Below the pieces are notes generated by a model. The model did no database searches and was not told where the DNA came from. It saw only the letters and a list, made by a program, of their open reading frames with translations. 64,000 nt of DNA from Sutcliffiella horikoshii (lineage in GTDB: Bacteria > Bacillota > Bacilli > Bacillales > Bacillaceae_I): NCBI RefSeq assembly GCF_008180725.1, contig NZ_VTEV01000005.1, positions 465,637 to 529,636 of the forward strand, given 5' to 3'. The position numbers were made by a program, and so were the translations under genes. Shown one piece after another: positions 1-8,860 of the stretch. Position 1 is the stretch's first letter. The number at the start of each line of letters is the position of its first letter.

Positions 1-710
1 ACGACGACCACCCCATTGGAAGGAGGACTTTGAAGCTGGTAGGTTAAAGGATTTTGATCTGCATCAAACCCTACAACCGCACCCACAACTGACGTATCTT
101 CTTGTGTGGTGAACGTGTAGTCTGGTACAACCGGTGGATCATTGACCGGAATCACGGTGACTGTCACAACCGAAATCGCTGTACCCCCTTGACCGTCACT
201 TACTAACACTGTAAATTGATCTGTTCCATTAAAATTTTCATTAGGGGTATACGTATAGGTTCCGTCCCCGTTGACGACCACTACGCCATTTGTCGGTGCG
301 TCCTGCAGGCTAAAAGTAAGAGAATCTTCATCTGCATCCGTTGCAAAAATTTGTCCAAGCAGAGGCGTATCTTCATTCGTCTGAACCGTGTAATTTTGCG
401 TCACCGGACCGTCGTTTAAAGGTGTAATAATTAACGTTACAACCGACGTTGCTGTCCCGCCTTGTCCGTCACTCACAATGACAGTGAAACTGTCTGTTCC
501 ATTAAAATTCAAATTAGGGGTATACACAAACTGCCCATTAGGATTAACCGAGACAATTCCATTTGCTGGTGGTGTCCCAATTTGATAAGTAAGCGGATTG
601 CCATCGATATCCGTCCCGACCACTTGACCGATTGCAGGTGTGTCTTCTGGATTAGTGACGGTATAGTTAGGCACGGTTGGGGGTGTATTAATCGCTGTTA
701 CATTTCGAAC
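1..710 (-). repeat. Tandem 273-bp (91-residue) cadherin/Ig-like repeats
   Basis: At least two and a half copies of a 91-residue repeat. The landmark 'ctgttccattaaaatt' followed by 'aggggtatac' recurs 273 bp apart (near 242 and 515). Each unit carries EDTP near its start, then FNGTD.FTV and VSDGQGGT near its end, followed by VNDPPV or LNDGPV linkers. The array continues past position 1. The units are divergent at base level, so they are old domain repeats rather than recent slippage. Confidence 0.85.
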
Positions 711-2095
711 CGGGGAGGCGGCAGAACCGGTCACTGTGTTTCCAGGTGTACTCTGAAATTGGTATTGAATGCTTGCTTGATTGGATAGTTGGCTAACATT
801 GGTCAATGGACCTGTCACACGCACCTGATAGGTTAAAGTAACCGTTTGATTAATACCAACCGTTCCAATGGATATACCATTTTGAATGGATGCATTCGTT
901 TGTTGCACGCCATTAATAAATAAGCTATTAGGAACAAATGATGTTGCGTTTGATAATGCATCTGTGGCAACAACGAGAGTTGCGGCGGCCGTTCCTGTAT
1001 TTTGTATCGTAACTGTATACGTTATGAGGTCGCCTGTTCTTGCCGATGTGACGTTCGATGTTTTATTAAGTGTAAACACCGGAGCATTAATATCGATTTG
1101 AACACCTACAGAGTTGACGACATACGTGTCCCCATTGGTACTTCCACGAACCACTGCACTTGTTTGATTGTTTTGTAGTCTTGCAGAAACGTCAATATTG
1201 GTGATATCCCACCCTTGGCGCGCACCGGAAATATTCGTTCCTAGAGGATGATTCAAGTTCCCAAACGTACCAGATGTATCAATCGTGCCTGCGTCATTGT
1301 TTATTTGAGAAGCAAAAAGTTATTTATCGGATTATTCGGCCCTGATACAGCCTGCAAAGTAGCAGTGGTTGGGCCAAATAACAGCTGATCACCAGTTAAC
1401 ACAGAGTCTCCTTCAATGGAACTTACTAACAATCTCCCATTAACTGCCCCTGTTACAGGCGTTCCAAAGCCCGAAACCGTAGCGGTTGTATTCCCAGTCC
1501 CACTTGTCAGCTCTGCTCCCACGAAAAATGAAAGATTACGAGATTTCTGCAAAGGATCTTGATACACAACTGCCAATGTCCAACCTGCTGAGTTCAGGGT
1601 ATTCTCCAAGTTCCCTTGCGTCCCTGGCACTGCCAATGCTGTATATGTCCCTGCTGTTGTCACCAAATTGGTTACATTTGCGCTTCTAACATAAAAGTTG
1701 TTGGGAGATGCAGTCAAAGTCGAGCTGGTTGCAGGATCTGGTGCAATCGTATAAGTACCGACAGGTGTCCGAAAAGTGATGGCATTGTTGATGAAAGAAC
1801 TGACATTTTCATCATTTGATATATAAAGTCCGCCCCAGATTAACTCAGCATATAAAACCCTTGTCGTTGTCGCAGGTAAACGTAATACGGCACTAGAGGC
1901 ATTTTGCCTCCAATCTGCTGTGGTCCCAATAGGATAAGATCCATCAACAGAAGTGGCATTTGCACTCGAAAAGGTTCCAATAGAATGCGCAGTCCCTGGA
2001 GCATTTGCATTATTTTGTTTACTGAGACCAAACGTATTCCCTACGAATGTAATCGCCCCATTGGCATTCGTTAAAAACCGATTAATATATGGCAC
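1..2095 (-). pseudogene. DUF11/cadherin-like repeat surface protein, frameshifted at a poly-T run; 3' end outside window
   Basis: Large surface-type protein starting at GTG 2095 with a good GAGGTGA site. The first frame gives 264 residues and stops at 1301. Around 1315-1322 the coding strand has five T's; one more T would restore the frame, changing NNFLLLK-stop to NNFFASQINND, after which the reading frame stays open to the window edge. Predicted order: a conserved N-terminal region (to about 1110), a DUF11 repeat (about 710-1100, with TGDLITYTVTIQNTG), then cadherin/Ig-like repeats rich in NEDTP, DGQGGT and FNGTD. From memory of the DUF11 family in Bacillus, NNFFASQINND is the expected continuation. 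The break may be real, a sequencing error at a homopolymer, or phase variation. Neighbour context and family suggest a spore or cell surface protein, which is inference. Confidence 0.8.
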
Positions 2096-2278
2096 AGTAT
2101 TATCACCTCATTATTAAATACTCTCACCAGTATATATAGGTTTTTTACAGAATGTTCCTATAAAAAATTGAAGTGAGAATCCAATCCCCTAGTACACCTT
2201 TTTATGGCGAACAGAGTATACTAATTCATGGATTTTTGATAGCTGACTGCAACTTAACATAGAAAGGATTGAAAAATA

Positions 2279-2953
2279 TTGTCCTCTTTCTTTTCTCATC
2301 AAGTAAACTGTGTCAACGCATTTAAAATTTACGATTGGGTACAAAAAAGGTTTGAAGGGGAAGTTGATGTATTCCGGAGTGATGGTGAAGATGGACTCAT
2401 TAGTGGAATTGATTTGTGTAGTATCTTATCAGACAATAACACTCTTAAATTAGAAGCAATGATAGTGGATGCAAACGGTACTCCCGTATCTCCAGATGTA
2501 GGCATAAAAGTGACAGAATTAACAAATACCAACACCCGTATAGAAAAACAAATGATGCTTAATGAAGATTGTTCCACCCTAAATCAGATTGTTATTCAAA
2601 AGCATGGAATGTACGCACTTAAACTAGTAGATGCTTCCACCAACCAAGTTTGTATATCCAACCCTATTCCATTTACCATAATAGAAACCCTATATCTCTA
2701 CGCGCCAACGGGAACATCCATCCAATGCGAAATAACAGACGTAGATTTTTCAGTAAGTCCTTCATGCAACAACTTCCAACAAGAAATCAAAGTGGATATT
2801 ACCATCTGCCAAGATATCACCAGCGGGTGCTCGAAGCCAGTAGAAATCAAAGGATATTCCATTCAGCCGAGAGCAGAAGAAAAAAACACATTTGCCTGCC
2901 AACACGATCCTCATGATAATAGTTGTATTTTTCCTAGTAGCAAGAGAAGGTAA
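2279..2953 (+). CDS. Cysteine-containing protein, possibly spore-surface
   Basis: A 224-residue protein of unrecognised family. The start is TTG at 2279 behind AGAAAGGA. There is no signal peptide or membrane segment. It contains about ten cysteines, including CVNAF near the N-terminus, SISNPIPF-like beta-rich stretches, and a C-terminal part with VDITICQDITSGC and GYSIQPR. Such cysteine-rich beta proteins in Bacillus are often spore coat, exosporium or appendage components, and the divergent neighbour is also a surface-type protein; the functional assignment is inference only. A strong terminator follows at 2989. Confidence 0.65.
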   Translation: MSSFFSHQVNCVNAFKIYDWVQKRFEGEVDVFRSDGEDGLISGIDLCSILSDNNTLKLEAMIVDANGTPVSPDVGIKVTELTNTNTRIEKQMMLNEDCSTLNQIVIQKHGMYALKLVDASTNQVCISNPIPFTIIETLYLYAPTGTSIQCEITDVDFSVSPSCNNFQQEIKVDITICQDITSGCSKPVEIKGYSIQPRAEEKNTFACQHDPHDNSCIFPSSKRR

Positions 2954-2988
2954 AATTTTAGTTTTAGGAATAAGCCCATAAAATAAAT

Positions 2989-3024
2989 GCAGGACGGAAG
3001 GAACTTTATCCGCCCTGCGTTTTT
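2989..3024 (+). terminator. Rho-independent terminator
   Basis: Stem GCAGGACGGA / TCCGCCCTGC with one A-C mismatch, a 10-nt loop and a T5 tail. It ends the 2279-2953 transcript. Confidence 0.85.
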
Positions 3025-3081
3025 GAGTGTATGGATGTTTTTCCCTTTTTCTGGATGCTCCAATTTGTTGCTTACTGACAC

Positions 3082-3213
3082 TTCTACCCTTCTGCCGTCA
3101 CTTTCTACCTTTTTCCGGCGAGCTTCTACATTTCCCAAGTTACCTTCTACATTTCCCAAACGAGCTTCTACCTTTAAACGTAAACGTTCTACAATTTTAC
3201 GAAAAAAAGAGGT
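3082..3213. repeat. 21-bp tandem array (TTCTAC units)
   Basis: TTCTAC begins at 3082, 3103, 3124, 3145, 3166 and 3187, exactly 21 bp apart; a further copy at 3214 is out of phase (27 bp). The other 15 positions vary (ATTTCCC, CTTTTTC and so on). It lies between two convergent genes. The longest open frames across it are low-complexity and lack a ribosome binding site, so I treat it as non-coding. Confidence 0.9.
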
Positions 3214-3268
3214 TTCTACCGCTCACCTCAAGCAATAGAAACCTCCCTTTATAAACCACATTTCAATT

Positions 3269-3550
3269 TTAAGGCATCGAGCTAGTAATAAACTCAATCA
3301 TCAGTGCAAAAACTCCCAATAATATCGTCATAAAAGTTGTTGTAGCGACTATCTTTTTGCTTAGCTTTTGATCAGATGTCATTAATTTTCGATTGAGGAT
3401 AAAAACAACAATCCCTATAATAATAGACCCAATCCAACTAATCAGACCAACTTCTGTTACTAACTTCTCCCAGTCGAAAATCCATAAGTATAAGATAGAA
3501 AGGTGCACAACAACCAACGGGATAGTCATAATCCTCAGAATGCTCCCCAA
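3269..3550 (-). CDS. Small membrane protein, third gene of the DUF2975/HTH operon
   Basis: A 93-residue protein with three predicted transmembrane segments (about 8-26, 36-53, 66-90). The start is TTG at 3550: GGAG overlaps the end of the upstream HTH gene (stop TAG at 3556) with 8-nt spacing, which suggests translational linkage. I recognise no family. The position downstream of a DUF2975/HTH pair suggests it belongs to the same membrane-regulatory unit. Confidence 0.75.
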   Translation of the reverse strand: MGSILRIMTIPLVVVHLSILYLWIFDWEKLVTEVGLISWIGSIIIGIVVFILNRKLMTSDQKLSKKIVATTTFMTILLGVFALMIEFITSSMP

Positions 3551-3555
3551 TTTAC

Positions 3556-3768
3556 CTACTCCTCCTCGGGTCTATACTCCAATATGTCTCCCGGTTGGCA
3601 GTCGAGAGCTTTGCAGACGGCCTCGAGGGTGGAGAAACGAATGGCTTTGGCCTTGCCATTCTTGAGGATAGAGAGGTTTGCCATGGTGATTCCGACTCTT
3701 TCAGAAAGTTCAGTGACGCTCATTTTTCTTTTAGCCAACATGACATCGATGTTTATGATTATAGCCAT
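3556..3768 (-). CDS. YozG-like Cro/CI helix-turn-helix regulator
   Basis: A 70-residue DNA-binding protein consisting almost only of one HTH: IDVMLAKRKMSVTELSERVG, then ITMANLSILKNGKAKAIRF, then ALDCQPGDILEY. This is the compact HTH of the YozG/DUF739-like class that accompanies DUF2975 proteins. A GTG at 3777 lies inside the Shine-Dalgarno GAGGTG, so the ATG at 3768 is the better start. The upstream DUF2975 gene stops at 3779, so the two are co-transcribed. It probably regulates its own operon (inference from family). Confidence 0.9.
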   Translation of the reverse strand: MAIIINIDVMLAKRKMSVTELSERVGITMANLSILKNGKAKAIRFSTLEAVCKALDCQPGDILEYRPEEE

Positions 3769-3778
3769 TGTCTTCACC

Positions 3779-4255
3779 TCACACAGTTAAGTCATTTTCT
3801 AATTTAATGTCGATGGCTACCTGCAAAAGCCTCTGTAGGACCGCAGCAAATACGGCAATTACAATAGAGGCAAAGATCGGGACCGCGCCCATAATGATAG
3901 CGCCAGGTGCATCATCTTTATCTGCTAAAAGAAAAATAAACGGCATGATTACAACATATACACCACTGATAGTAATCGCACAAAATTTGATTTTCTTCAA
4001 CGCTTCTACCGAAAATTGCGAGAACGCCTCGTTTTTATCAATATACCCCAAAAGTTTCAGCGCCTGATACAAAGCAAAATAAAATGGAATGGTGGTCAAA
4101 AACATCCCCGTTACAATTGGGTACAGAATATACGCGTATTCAGGATTTGCCGGATTTTTTACCAACGATACCAAACCAATTATACTTAAAATAAAAACCG
4201 GCGTCCCAATAAGAAATACCGCTATTTTCAAAAAAAGTGTAGAACTATGCTTCAT
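3779..4255 (-). CDS. DUF2975 family membrane protein
   Basis: A 158-residue integral membrane protein with four predicted helices (about 10-30, 45-65, 92-115, 122-145). The ALKLLGYIDKNEAFSQ loop and the neighbouring YozG-type HTH gene are typical of DUF2975 proteins. The ATG at 4255 follows GAGGTG with suitable spacing; the upstream GTG at 4264 is inside that site. Function in this family is not established. First gene of a three-gene operon running down to 3269. Confidence 0.85.
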   Translation of the reverse strand: MKHSSTLFLKIAVFLIGTPVFILSIIGLVSLVKNPANPEYAYILYPIVTGMFLTTIPFYFALYQALKLLGYIDKNEAFSQFSVEALKKIKFCAITISGVYVVIMPFIFLLADKDDAPGAIIMGAVPIFASIVIAVFAAVLQRLLQVAIDIKLENDLTV

Positions 4256-4366
4256 CAAAAGCACCTCGCTTCATCGTGATAATTTGAATTTACCATTATA
4301 TTTATTGTTTTTCAATAAAATTTTATTGAAAAGGAGGATGGATGTACGCGTGATTCATTTCTCCAT

Positions 4367-4397
4367 AAAAAAAGACAAGCACTTTACTCGCTTGCCT
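4367..4397 (-). terminator. Rho-independent terminator after the 4401 acetyltransferase
   Basis: Stem GGCAAGC / GCTTGTC around a 9-nt loop, with a run of seven T's on the minus strand. Confidence 0.8.
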
Positions 4398-4400
4398 CTC

Positions 4401-4979
4401 CTAAATGACTTGAGGTTTCACCTTCGCAAACACACACGTATCCCGTAATCCCCCATTCACATCTCGCTCACTGCTTTTGAGAATCCCCTCTAAGATATAT
4501 CCCGCTCTTTCTGCAACCGAGCGGCTCTTCACGTTCTTAGAATCACAGCGAATTTCCACACGTTGTGCACCCAGTTGTTCAAATGCAAACTGGCCGATCC
4601 CTTCCACCGCTTCCGTTATGTAGCCCTTACCACTGTGCCTGGAATCGACCCAATACCCAATTTCAAATTTGGGGATAGACCAATTGATCCGATGCAAACC
4701 CGATGATGCGACGAACTCACCGGTTTCTTTTAAGAAAACTAACAGCCTCAAATCCTTACGTTGTATAAACTCTGCATGACTCTCCCTTATATTCGCTTCC
4801 ACATCCTCCACTGTCTGGTCATGTTGAGCGAAAATCATCCACGGCTTCAGCTCAGGAAGAGAATGAATGATCGCGTCATGTACCGCCAGACCGTCCCCTG
4901 GCAAAGGCATTCTGATTAAGAGTCTGTCTGTAGTGAACTCTGATGGGAAGTCTTTTAAGATTGGCATTGTACTGGACAT
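4401..4979 (-). CDS. GNAT N-acetyltransferase, RimJ/RimL type
   Basis: A 192-residue acetyl-CoA dependent acetyltransferase. It starts TTDRLLIRMPLPGDG, the usual RimJ/RimL opening. The acetyl-CoA loop is RHSGKGYITEAVEGI, followed by QRVEIRCDSKNVKSRSVAERAGY, typical of the ribosomal-protein-serine acetyltransferase branch. The ATG at 4979 follows GTAGGAGGGGG. The substrate cannot be read from sequence. It sits alone between a terminator and the 4994 membrane protein. Confidence 0.9.
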   Translation of the reverse strand: MSSTMPILKDFPSEFTTDRLLIRMPLPGDGLAVHDAIIHSLPELKPWMIFAQHDQTVEDVEANIRESHAEFIQRKDLRLLVFLKETGEFVASSGLHRINWSIPKFEIGYWVDSRHSGKGYITEAVEGIGQFAFEQLGAQRVEIRCDSKNVKSRSVAERAGYILEGILKSSERDVNGGLRDTCVFAKVKPQVI

Positions 4980-4993
4980 TTGTATTCCCCCTC

Positions 4994-5722
4994 CTACTGT
5001 TTATGAACATAATTAAATAATATAAAGCCCATTACTAATACCTCTTCGTGTTTTGCATAGCCATCATCGACTAATTCAAAGTGGTATTTTGACCGTAACA
5101 CTTCAGACCGTTTTCCTTTTGCAACCACATGTCCATCAATGAGCACATCTGTTGCAGACCCGATTCCAAAAGATTGATAGTATATTACTTTATCGTCTAT
5201 TTCTACTGTTAATGCTTCTTTAAGCTTTGCTGCATTCTTTATGGAGAATTCAGTTTTCACTTTTCCAACCGACACTCCATCGCGCATGATTATCCAATCG
5301 GTGTTATTTTTGAATAAACTGCTTCGCTCCTCCACAAATTCGACTTTCTCCCCTGCAACCAGTTTAAAGGAAAGATTCATATACCAATTACCGTCCCCTT
5401 CCACCACTTCGTTAACTATATGCTGCCAACGGTGTTGGTAGAAACGACGGTACACCGCAACTTTCTCCTTTCCTTTATAAAGTTGTTTCGGGCTAGTCGA
5501 ATACCGTTCACCCATGTGCGTATTCCAGGTTTCATCCGTATTTGAAGGTAGGTAGTTCACATCTCTGCGTACCATCCATCTATGAATAAACCAAACTACC
5601 AAAGCTCCAATCGGAAACAAAAGAAGAATAAATACCTGATTCCATTCAAGCTCTCCCATAATGAAAAAACGTAAGGTCATGCCAATTGTCCCTATGATAA
5701 AGAAAAACAGTAGTTTTCCCAT
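4994..5722 (-). CDS. Membrane-anchored tubby-C-like protein
   Basis: A 242-residue protein with two N-terminal membrane helices (about 4-20 and 28-47), then a basic linker and a beta-rich region from about 85 to 240. The pattern (KVAVYRRFYQHRW, WYMNLSFKLVAGEKV, GVSVGKVKTEFS, VLIDGHVVAKGKR, HEEVLVMGFILFNYV) resembles the tubby C-terminal-like fold annotated in other bacilli. Function unknown. The ATG follows AAAGGAGG. Confidence 0.65.
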   Translation of the reverse strand: MGKLLFFFIIGTIGMTLRFFIMGELEWNQVFILLLFPIGALVVWFIHRWMVRRDVNYLPSNTDETWNTHMGERYSTSPKQLYKGKEKVAVYRRFYQHRWQHIVNEVVEGDGNWYMNLSFKLVAGEKVEFVEERSSLFKNNTDWIIMRDGVSVGKVKTEFSIKNAAKLKEALTVEIDDKVIYYQSFGIGSATDVLIDGHVVAKGKRSEVLRSKYHFELVDDGYAKHEEVLVMGFILFNYVHKQ

Positions 5723-5811
5723 TGTTTGGCCTCCTTTCTATTTGGGTTGAGGGGACAAGCATGTTGGTCTATTTATAAACCATGCTTTTTTAAGGTCCCC
5801 TACCAAAATCC

Positions 5812-6099
5812 TTAGAAAATTGTGGAGATTATTAATTTCTTACTTTTTATTAGGGCAGCCAAACTGACACCGTTTATTTTAAAAGATTCCAATAAAGCGT
5901 GATTACCTCCTGTACTATATTCGGATAACTGAGTGTGACTCCTCCATAATGCTCTTCCTTTTAAAGCATTATCAATAAAATATAGCTGACCCTTATATGT
6001 AAATTCGATTTCCCGTCCTTGCTGTAAATAATAAATAAAATGCTCATAGCTAATGGTTTCCCCAGCTGGCACATCAGCAAATTTTTCGTGGTTATCCAT
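5812..6099 (-). CDS. Hypothetical protein
   Basis: A 95-residue soluble protein without signal peptide or recognised domain. The pattern (EFTYKGQLYFIDNAL, ALWRSHTQLSEYSTGGNHALLESFKINGVSLAALIKSKK) suggests a small alpha-beta protein of the immunity or hypothetical class. The ATG at 6099 has TAGGTGT upstream. A weak hairpin lies downstream at about 5758-5790, but its T-run is on the plus strand. Confidence 0.6.
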   Translation of the reverse strand: MDNHEKFADVPAGETISYEHFIYYLQQGREIEFTYKGQLYFIDNALKGRALWRSHTQLSEYSTGGNHALLESFKINGVSLAALIKSKKLIISTIF

Positions 6100-6123
6100 T
6101 AGTTACACCTACCTTAACCTCCA

Positions 6124-6501
6124 TCACTCTTCCCAATCTTGAGGCACCTTCACCATCACATAATTTCCTGTCCACATTTTTGTGGTAACGATCAGCTTCT
6201 CCTCCCCTTTTTCAAAAAAGTACCCACTGCCGTCTTGGGTAATAAACTCCCATCCATGGTCACCTATCATTTCTTTAAGGGTTTCCCTGTATTCTCCTTG
6301 ATCTGCTCGTGTAATAAACCAATCATACCCGTCCTCATTTGCAATTTTCACGATGGGGTCTGAAGCTTCATGGATAGATTGCACAACTTCTTTTTTACTT
6401 ACAGATTCTATTGGCAGGGTCGGTAAATAAAATTTGCTGCTGTATGCGTATATTCCTAGGATGGATGCTATAAGACTAATGATGGCGAGTCGTTTTATCA
6501 T
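6124..6501 (-). CDS. Hypothetical membrane-anchored or secreted protein
   Basis: 125 residues. The ATG at 6501 follows TTAGGAGGAAAACC; an upstream TTG at 6525 would include that site. The N-terminus MIKRLAIISLIASILGIYAY is a signal anchor, followed by a small hydrophilic domain (SIHEASDPIVKIANEDGYDWFIT, GDHGWEFITQDGSGYFF). Family not recognised. It probably acts outside the membrane. Confidence 0.7.
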   Translation of the reverse strand: MIKRLAIISLIASILGIYAYSSKFYLPTLPIESVSKKEVVQSIHEASDPIVKIANEDGYDWFITRADQGEYRETLKEMIGDHGWEFITQDGSGYFFEKGEEKLIVTTKMWTGNYVMVKVPQDWEE

Positions 6502-6555
6502 GGTTTTCCTCCTAAGGGTTAGCAAATTATAAAGACTTCTGCATGTAGTAGCAAC

Positions 6556-6648
6556 TATATAAAAGGTACTTCCAAAACTCCGTCTTACAAGTCTTTATAG
6601 CCGCTATCAAGATCTCTTCAATTTCAAAACCCCGTCCTACAGGTCTTT
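6556..6648. repeat. Degenerate 52-bp array (GTCTTTAT units)
   Basis: GTCTTTAT occurs at 6591 and 6643, exactly 52 bp apart, with a shared upstream stretch (CCGTCYTACA). The second unit has a left arm CAAGATCTCT 41 nt before the right end. The architecture matches the better arrays at 26.7, 29.1 and 43.4 kb. It ends 5 bp before the stop codon of the minus-strand gene at 6653. Confidence 0.7.
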
Positions 6649-6652
6649 ATCT

Positions 6653-7483
6653 CTACTCCGCCTGATACTTATAATAATCCTGCGAATGATAACTCCTGAA
6701 TCCACAAGATTCATAGAGTTTTAGCGCATGGGCATTCCTCGCTTCAACTTCCAAAAAGACAGGCAGCCCTTTTTTTGTCTTCATTTTAACTACTTTAGAT
6801 AGAGCTTTGCGTCCGATTCCTTTGCCTTGCAGCTCTGGAAATACAGCAAACCCATAGATCCACGCTTCCCCGTTTGTTTCGGATACACGGATTTTCCCGG
6901 CAGTTTGATCTTCCGTCTCAATGATGAACATGTCCTCGCTGTTGAGTTCTTTCATTCGTTGATTAAAGCTCAGCGCCTCTTGTTCTGTAAAACCAAAGCA
7001 GGCCACTTCCAGTTGAATTTCTGCATCAAAATCTTCTTTGGATGTGGATGATCTAATGTTTACAGCTGGATCATCCATTAATTCGCCTGTTTCCCATTTC
7101 ATTTGATACTCAGCCACTTCGAATGAACAAGGGATACTTTTTAGAAACTCCTTCGCACTTCGAGAGGAGCTTGGCGCATTTAGCAAGACAGTAGAGATCT
7201 CTCGCTTTTTCACCTCTGTCATTGCTTCGGTAAACATTTTTGTGAAAATCCCTTTTCTACGATAATCAGGATGAACCATACCTGTCATCTCTATTTTATT
7301 CCCAAACCCGTAACAGCCAAGAAAACCGACAAGGTGCCCATCTTCATAATGAAAGAAGTCTTCTTTGCTGTTTTCATCGCGGGTCTCAAGCATATCTTCA
7401 TTCAGTTTCAGCTCGTACCCACCTTCTTTTTCACAAACGGATTGGAGTTCTTTAATTTCTTTTAGCTGTTCTTTCGTAAGCAT
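6653..7483 (-). CDS. Tandem-domain GNAT acetyltransferase
   Basis: 276 residues with two GNAT folds. The N-terminal half carries VHPDYRRKGIFTKMF (about 71-85) and the C-terminal half carries AVFPELQGKGIGRKALSKVV (about 215-235) with VEARNAHALKLYESCGF. Two-domain GNATs of this layout include MshD-like enzymes, but the substrate here is not predictable. The ATG follows AAAAAGGGGTG. A 52-bp repeat array lies directly downstream. Confidence 0.9.
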   Translation of the reverse strand: MLTKEQLKEIKELQSVCEKEGGYELKLNEDMLETRDENSKEDFFHYEDGHLVGFLGCYGFGNKIEMTGMVHPDYRRKGIFTKMFTEAMTEVKKREISTVLLNAPSSSRSAKEFLKSIPCSFEVAEYQMKWETGELMDDPAVNIRSSTSKEDFDAEIQLEVACFGFTEQEALSFNQRMKELNSEDMFIIETEDQTAGKIRVSETNGEAWIYGFAVFPELQGKGIGRKALSKVVKMKTKKGLPVFLEVEARNAHALKLYESCGFRSYHSQDYYKYQAE

Positions 7484-7522
7484 ATTTTACACCCCTTTTT
7501 ATGTGTTAGATAAAAACTTTTT

Positions 7523-8056
7523 CTACTCCATGAATTCCTTCGGATAAACAACCGTCCCTTGTACATGTTGAAGAGTACCTTTTCTCAATTCAAGTGCCAT
7601 GAATGAGTCTGATGGCACGGGGAAAGGTGCAGAAATTCCCCATAGACTAGCACTTTTGAAACCGAATTTAGGATAGTAATCTTGATGTCCCAGTACAATG
7701 ATGGAGTTATACCCAAGTTCACCTGCTCTTTGAACAGCTTCACGGATGAGGGTACTTCCAATTCCCTTATTTTGATACTCTGGAGTAACTGAAACAGGAG
7801 CTAGAGCAAGAGATACATTCTCTTCCATCTGATTTACTATTTTTATCCCAGTCAACAAAATATGGCCCACTATCTCCTTCTTTTCATCTATTGCAACCAA
7901 AGAGAGCTCGGGAATAAATGCATCTGAACTTCTAAGTCGCTGTACAAGGAAGTGTTCCTTTTGATCGCTAAATTCCGCATGTTCAAACGCACGTTTCACT
8001 ACATGTTCTGTAATCAAATAATCTTCTTGCCTTTCTTGCCTGATAACTATATCCAT
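7523..8056 (-). CDS. GNAT acetyltransferase, YhbS-like
   Basis: A 177-residue single-domain GNAT. It opens IVIRQERQEDYLITEHVVKRAF, has VTPEYQNKGIGSTLIREAV as the acetyl-CoA site (about 92-110), and ends with GHQDYYPKFGFKSASLWGI, the signature of the YhbS/COG3153 group. The start codon directly abuts the stop of the upstream DUF402 gene, so the two form a two-gene unit. Confidence 0.88.
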   Translation of the reverse strand: MDIVIRQERQEDYLITEHVVKRAFEHAEFSDQKEHFLVQRLRSSDAFIPELSLVAIDEKKEIVGHILLTGIKIVNQMEENVSLALAPVSVTPEYQNKGIGSTLIREAVQRAGELGYNSIIVLGHQDYYPKFGFKSASLWGISAPFPVPSDSFMALELRKGTLQHVQGTVVYPKEFME

Positions 8057-8593
8057 CTAATCCTCCAATAAAATCTTCAAGTGGGATTTTGCAAGCCCCA
8101 TTAATTGAAAGTGATTGTTTTCAATCTGTTGAGTAATTTTGTTTGCTTCTGCCCAGGCCAGCTGGTATTGGGCTTGATTGATCGTACCTTGAATCAGCGC
8201 TTCCTCCAGCTCATCTGCATCTTTTTGGATTACCTCTCCTGATGAAAGAACAATAATGTCTAAAAACAGGTCATCCGTGTAAGGAAGGTTGTTTTCTATT
8301 CCATTCTCATTCGTGATATCGATATACCATTGAACGACTTCGCCACTCACATCAAACATGGTCGTTAAGGAGTAATGTTCATCGCTTGGAAAGTGCTGAA
8401 GCCACATATATCCATCATCAACAATACAAATACTCTTTTCTTCATACTTAACAGTTAAAGGCTCGGTAACTTTATGTATTTGAAGTAAGGTAATATACCC
8501 TCTAAAGGCATCTATATCCACAAATTTCTGTGTGTACTGCCGTTTTAAAATCCGCTTCCATTCAGAGCGGTCACCATGTCGTCGTTTGAGCAT
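8057..8593 (-). CDS. DUF402 family protein, probable nucleotide phosphatase
   Basis: A 178-residue DUF402 protein. Visible family elements are the WLQHFPSDEHYSLTTMFD and VVQWYIDITNENGIE strands, LPYTDDLFLDIIVLSSGE (acidic metal-binding cluster) and DADELEEALIQGTI. Characterised DUF402 members hydrolyse nucleoside di- or triphosphates; it is inferred here. The ATG follows TAGGAGGAG. The stop abuts the GNAT gene at 8056. Confidence 0.82.
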   Translation of the reverse strand: MLKRRHGDRSEWKRILKRQYTQKFVDIDAFRGYITLLQIHKVTEPLTVKYEEKSICIVDDGYMWLQHFPSDEHYSLTTMFDVSGEVVQWYIDITNENGIENNLPYTDDLFLDIIVLSSGEVIQKDADELEEALIQGTINQAQYQLAWAEANKITQQIENNHFQLMGLAKSHLKILLED

Positions 8594-8639
8594 TGGTCTC
8601 CTCCTAGTTGGTTTTAGGGATACAGCGACCCACCCACAA

Positions 8640-8720
8640 CTTACAATATGTGGATTGCCGTCAATTTCAAATGGTTTTTTGTATACTTTAAGTGGTTTTT
8701 CGTTCGGTGGCTCTTACGGC
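8640..8720. repeat. Short 21-bp repeat related to the 15.5-kb array
   Basis: CTTACAATATRTGGATTG with TCAATTTCA occurs here and at about 15543. It is followed here by two units (8675 and 8696, 21 bp apart; TTTTTTGTATAC... and TTTTTCG...). It is non-coding, upstream of the DUF402 gene. Confidence 0.6.
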
Positions 8721-8757
8721 CATTACTGGACGCAGATGTTTACCTCAAGATAATGGA

Positions 8758-8786
8758 AAGCGAAGAAGATGGAACTTCGCTTTTTT
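8758..8786 (+). terminator. Hairpin terminator without an obvious upstream gene
   Basis: Stem AAGCGAAG / CTTCGCTT with a 9-nt loop and T-run on the plus strand. No plus-strand gene lies immediately upstream, so it may end antisense transcription or be a relic. Confidence 0.6.
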
Positions 8787-8860
8787 ATTCGGAAAAGAAA
8801 GAAATCTTCGGGATTAGAACGCTTGGGGATCTGGGGTGAGTTTACTGAATTGTTATATGG

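Noticed and set aside
5757-5792. Terminator after 5812-6099
   Set aside because: A hairpin exists (AAGCAT / ATGCTT) but its T-run is on the plus strand, away from the gene direction, so not called.
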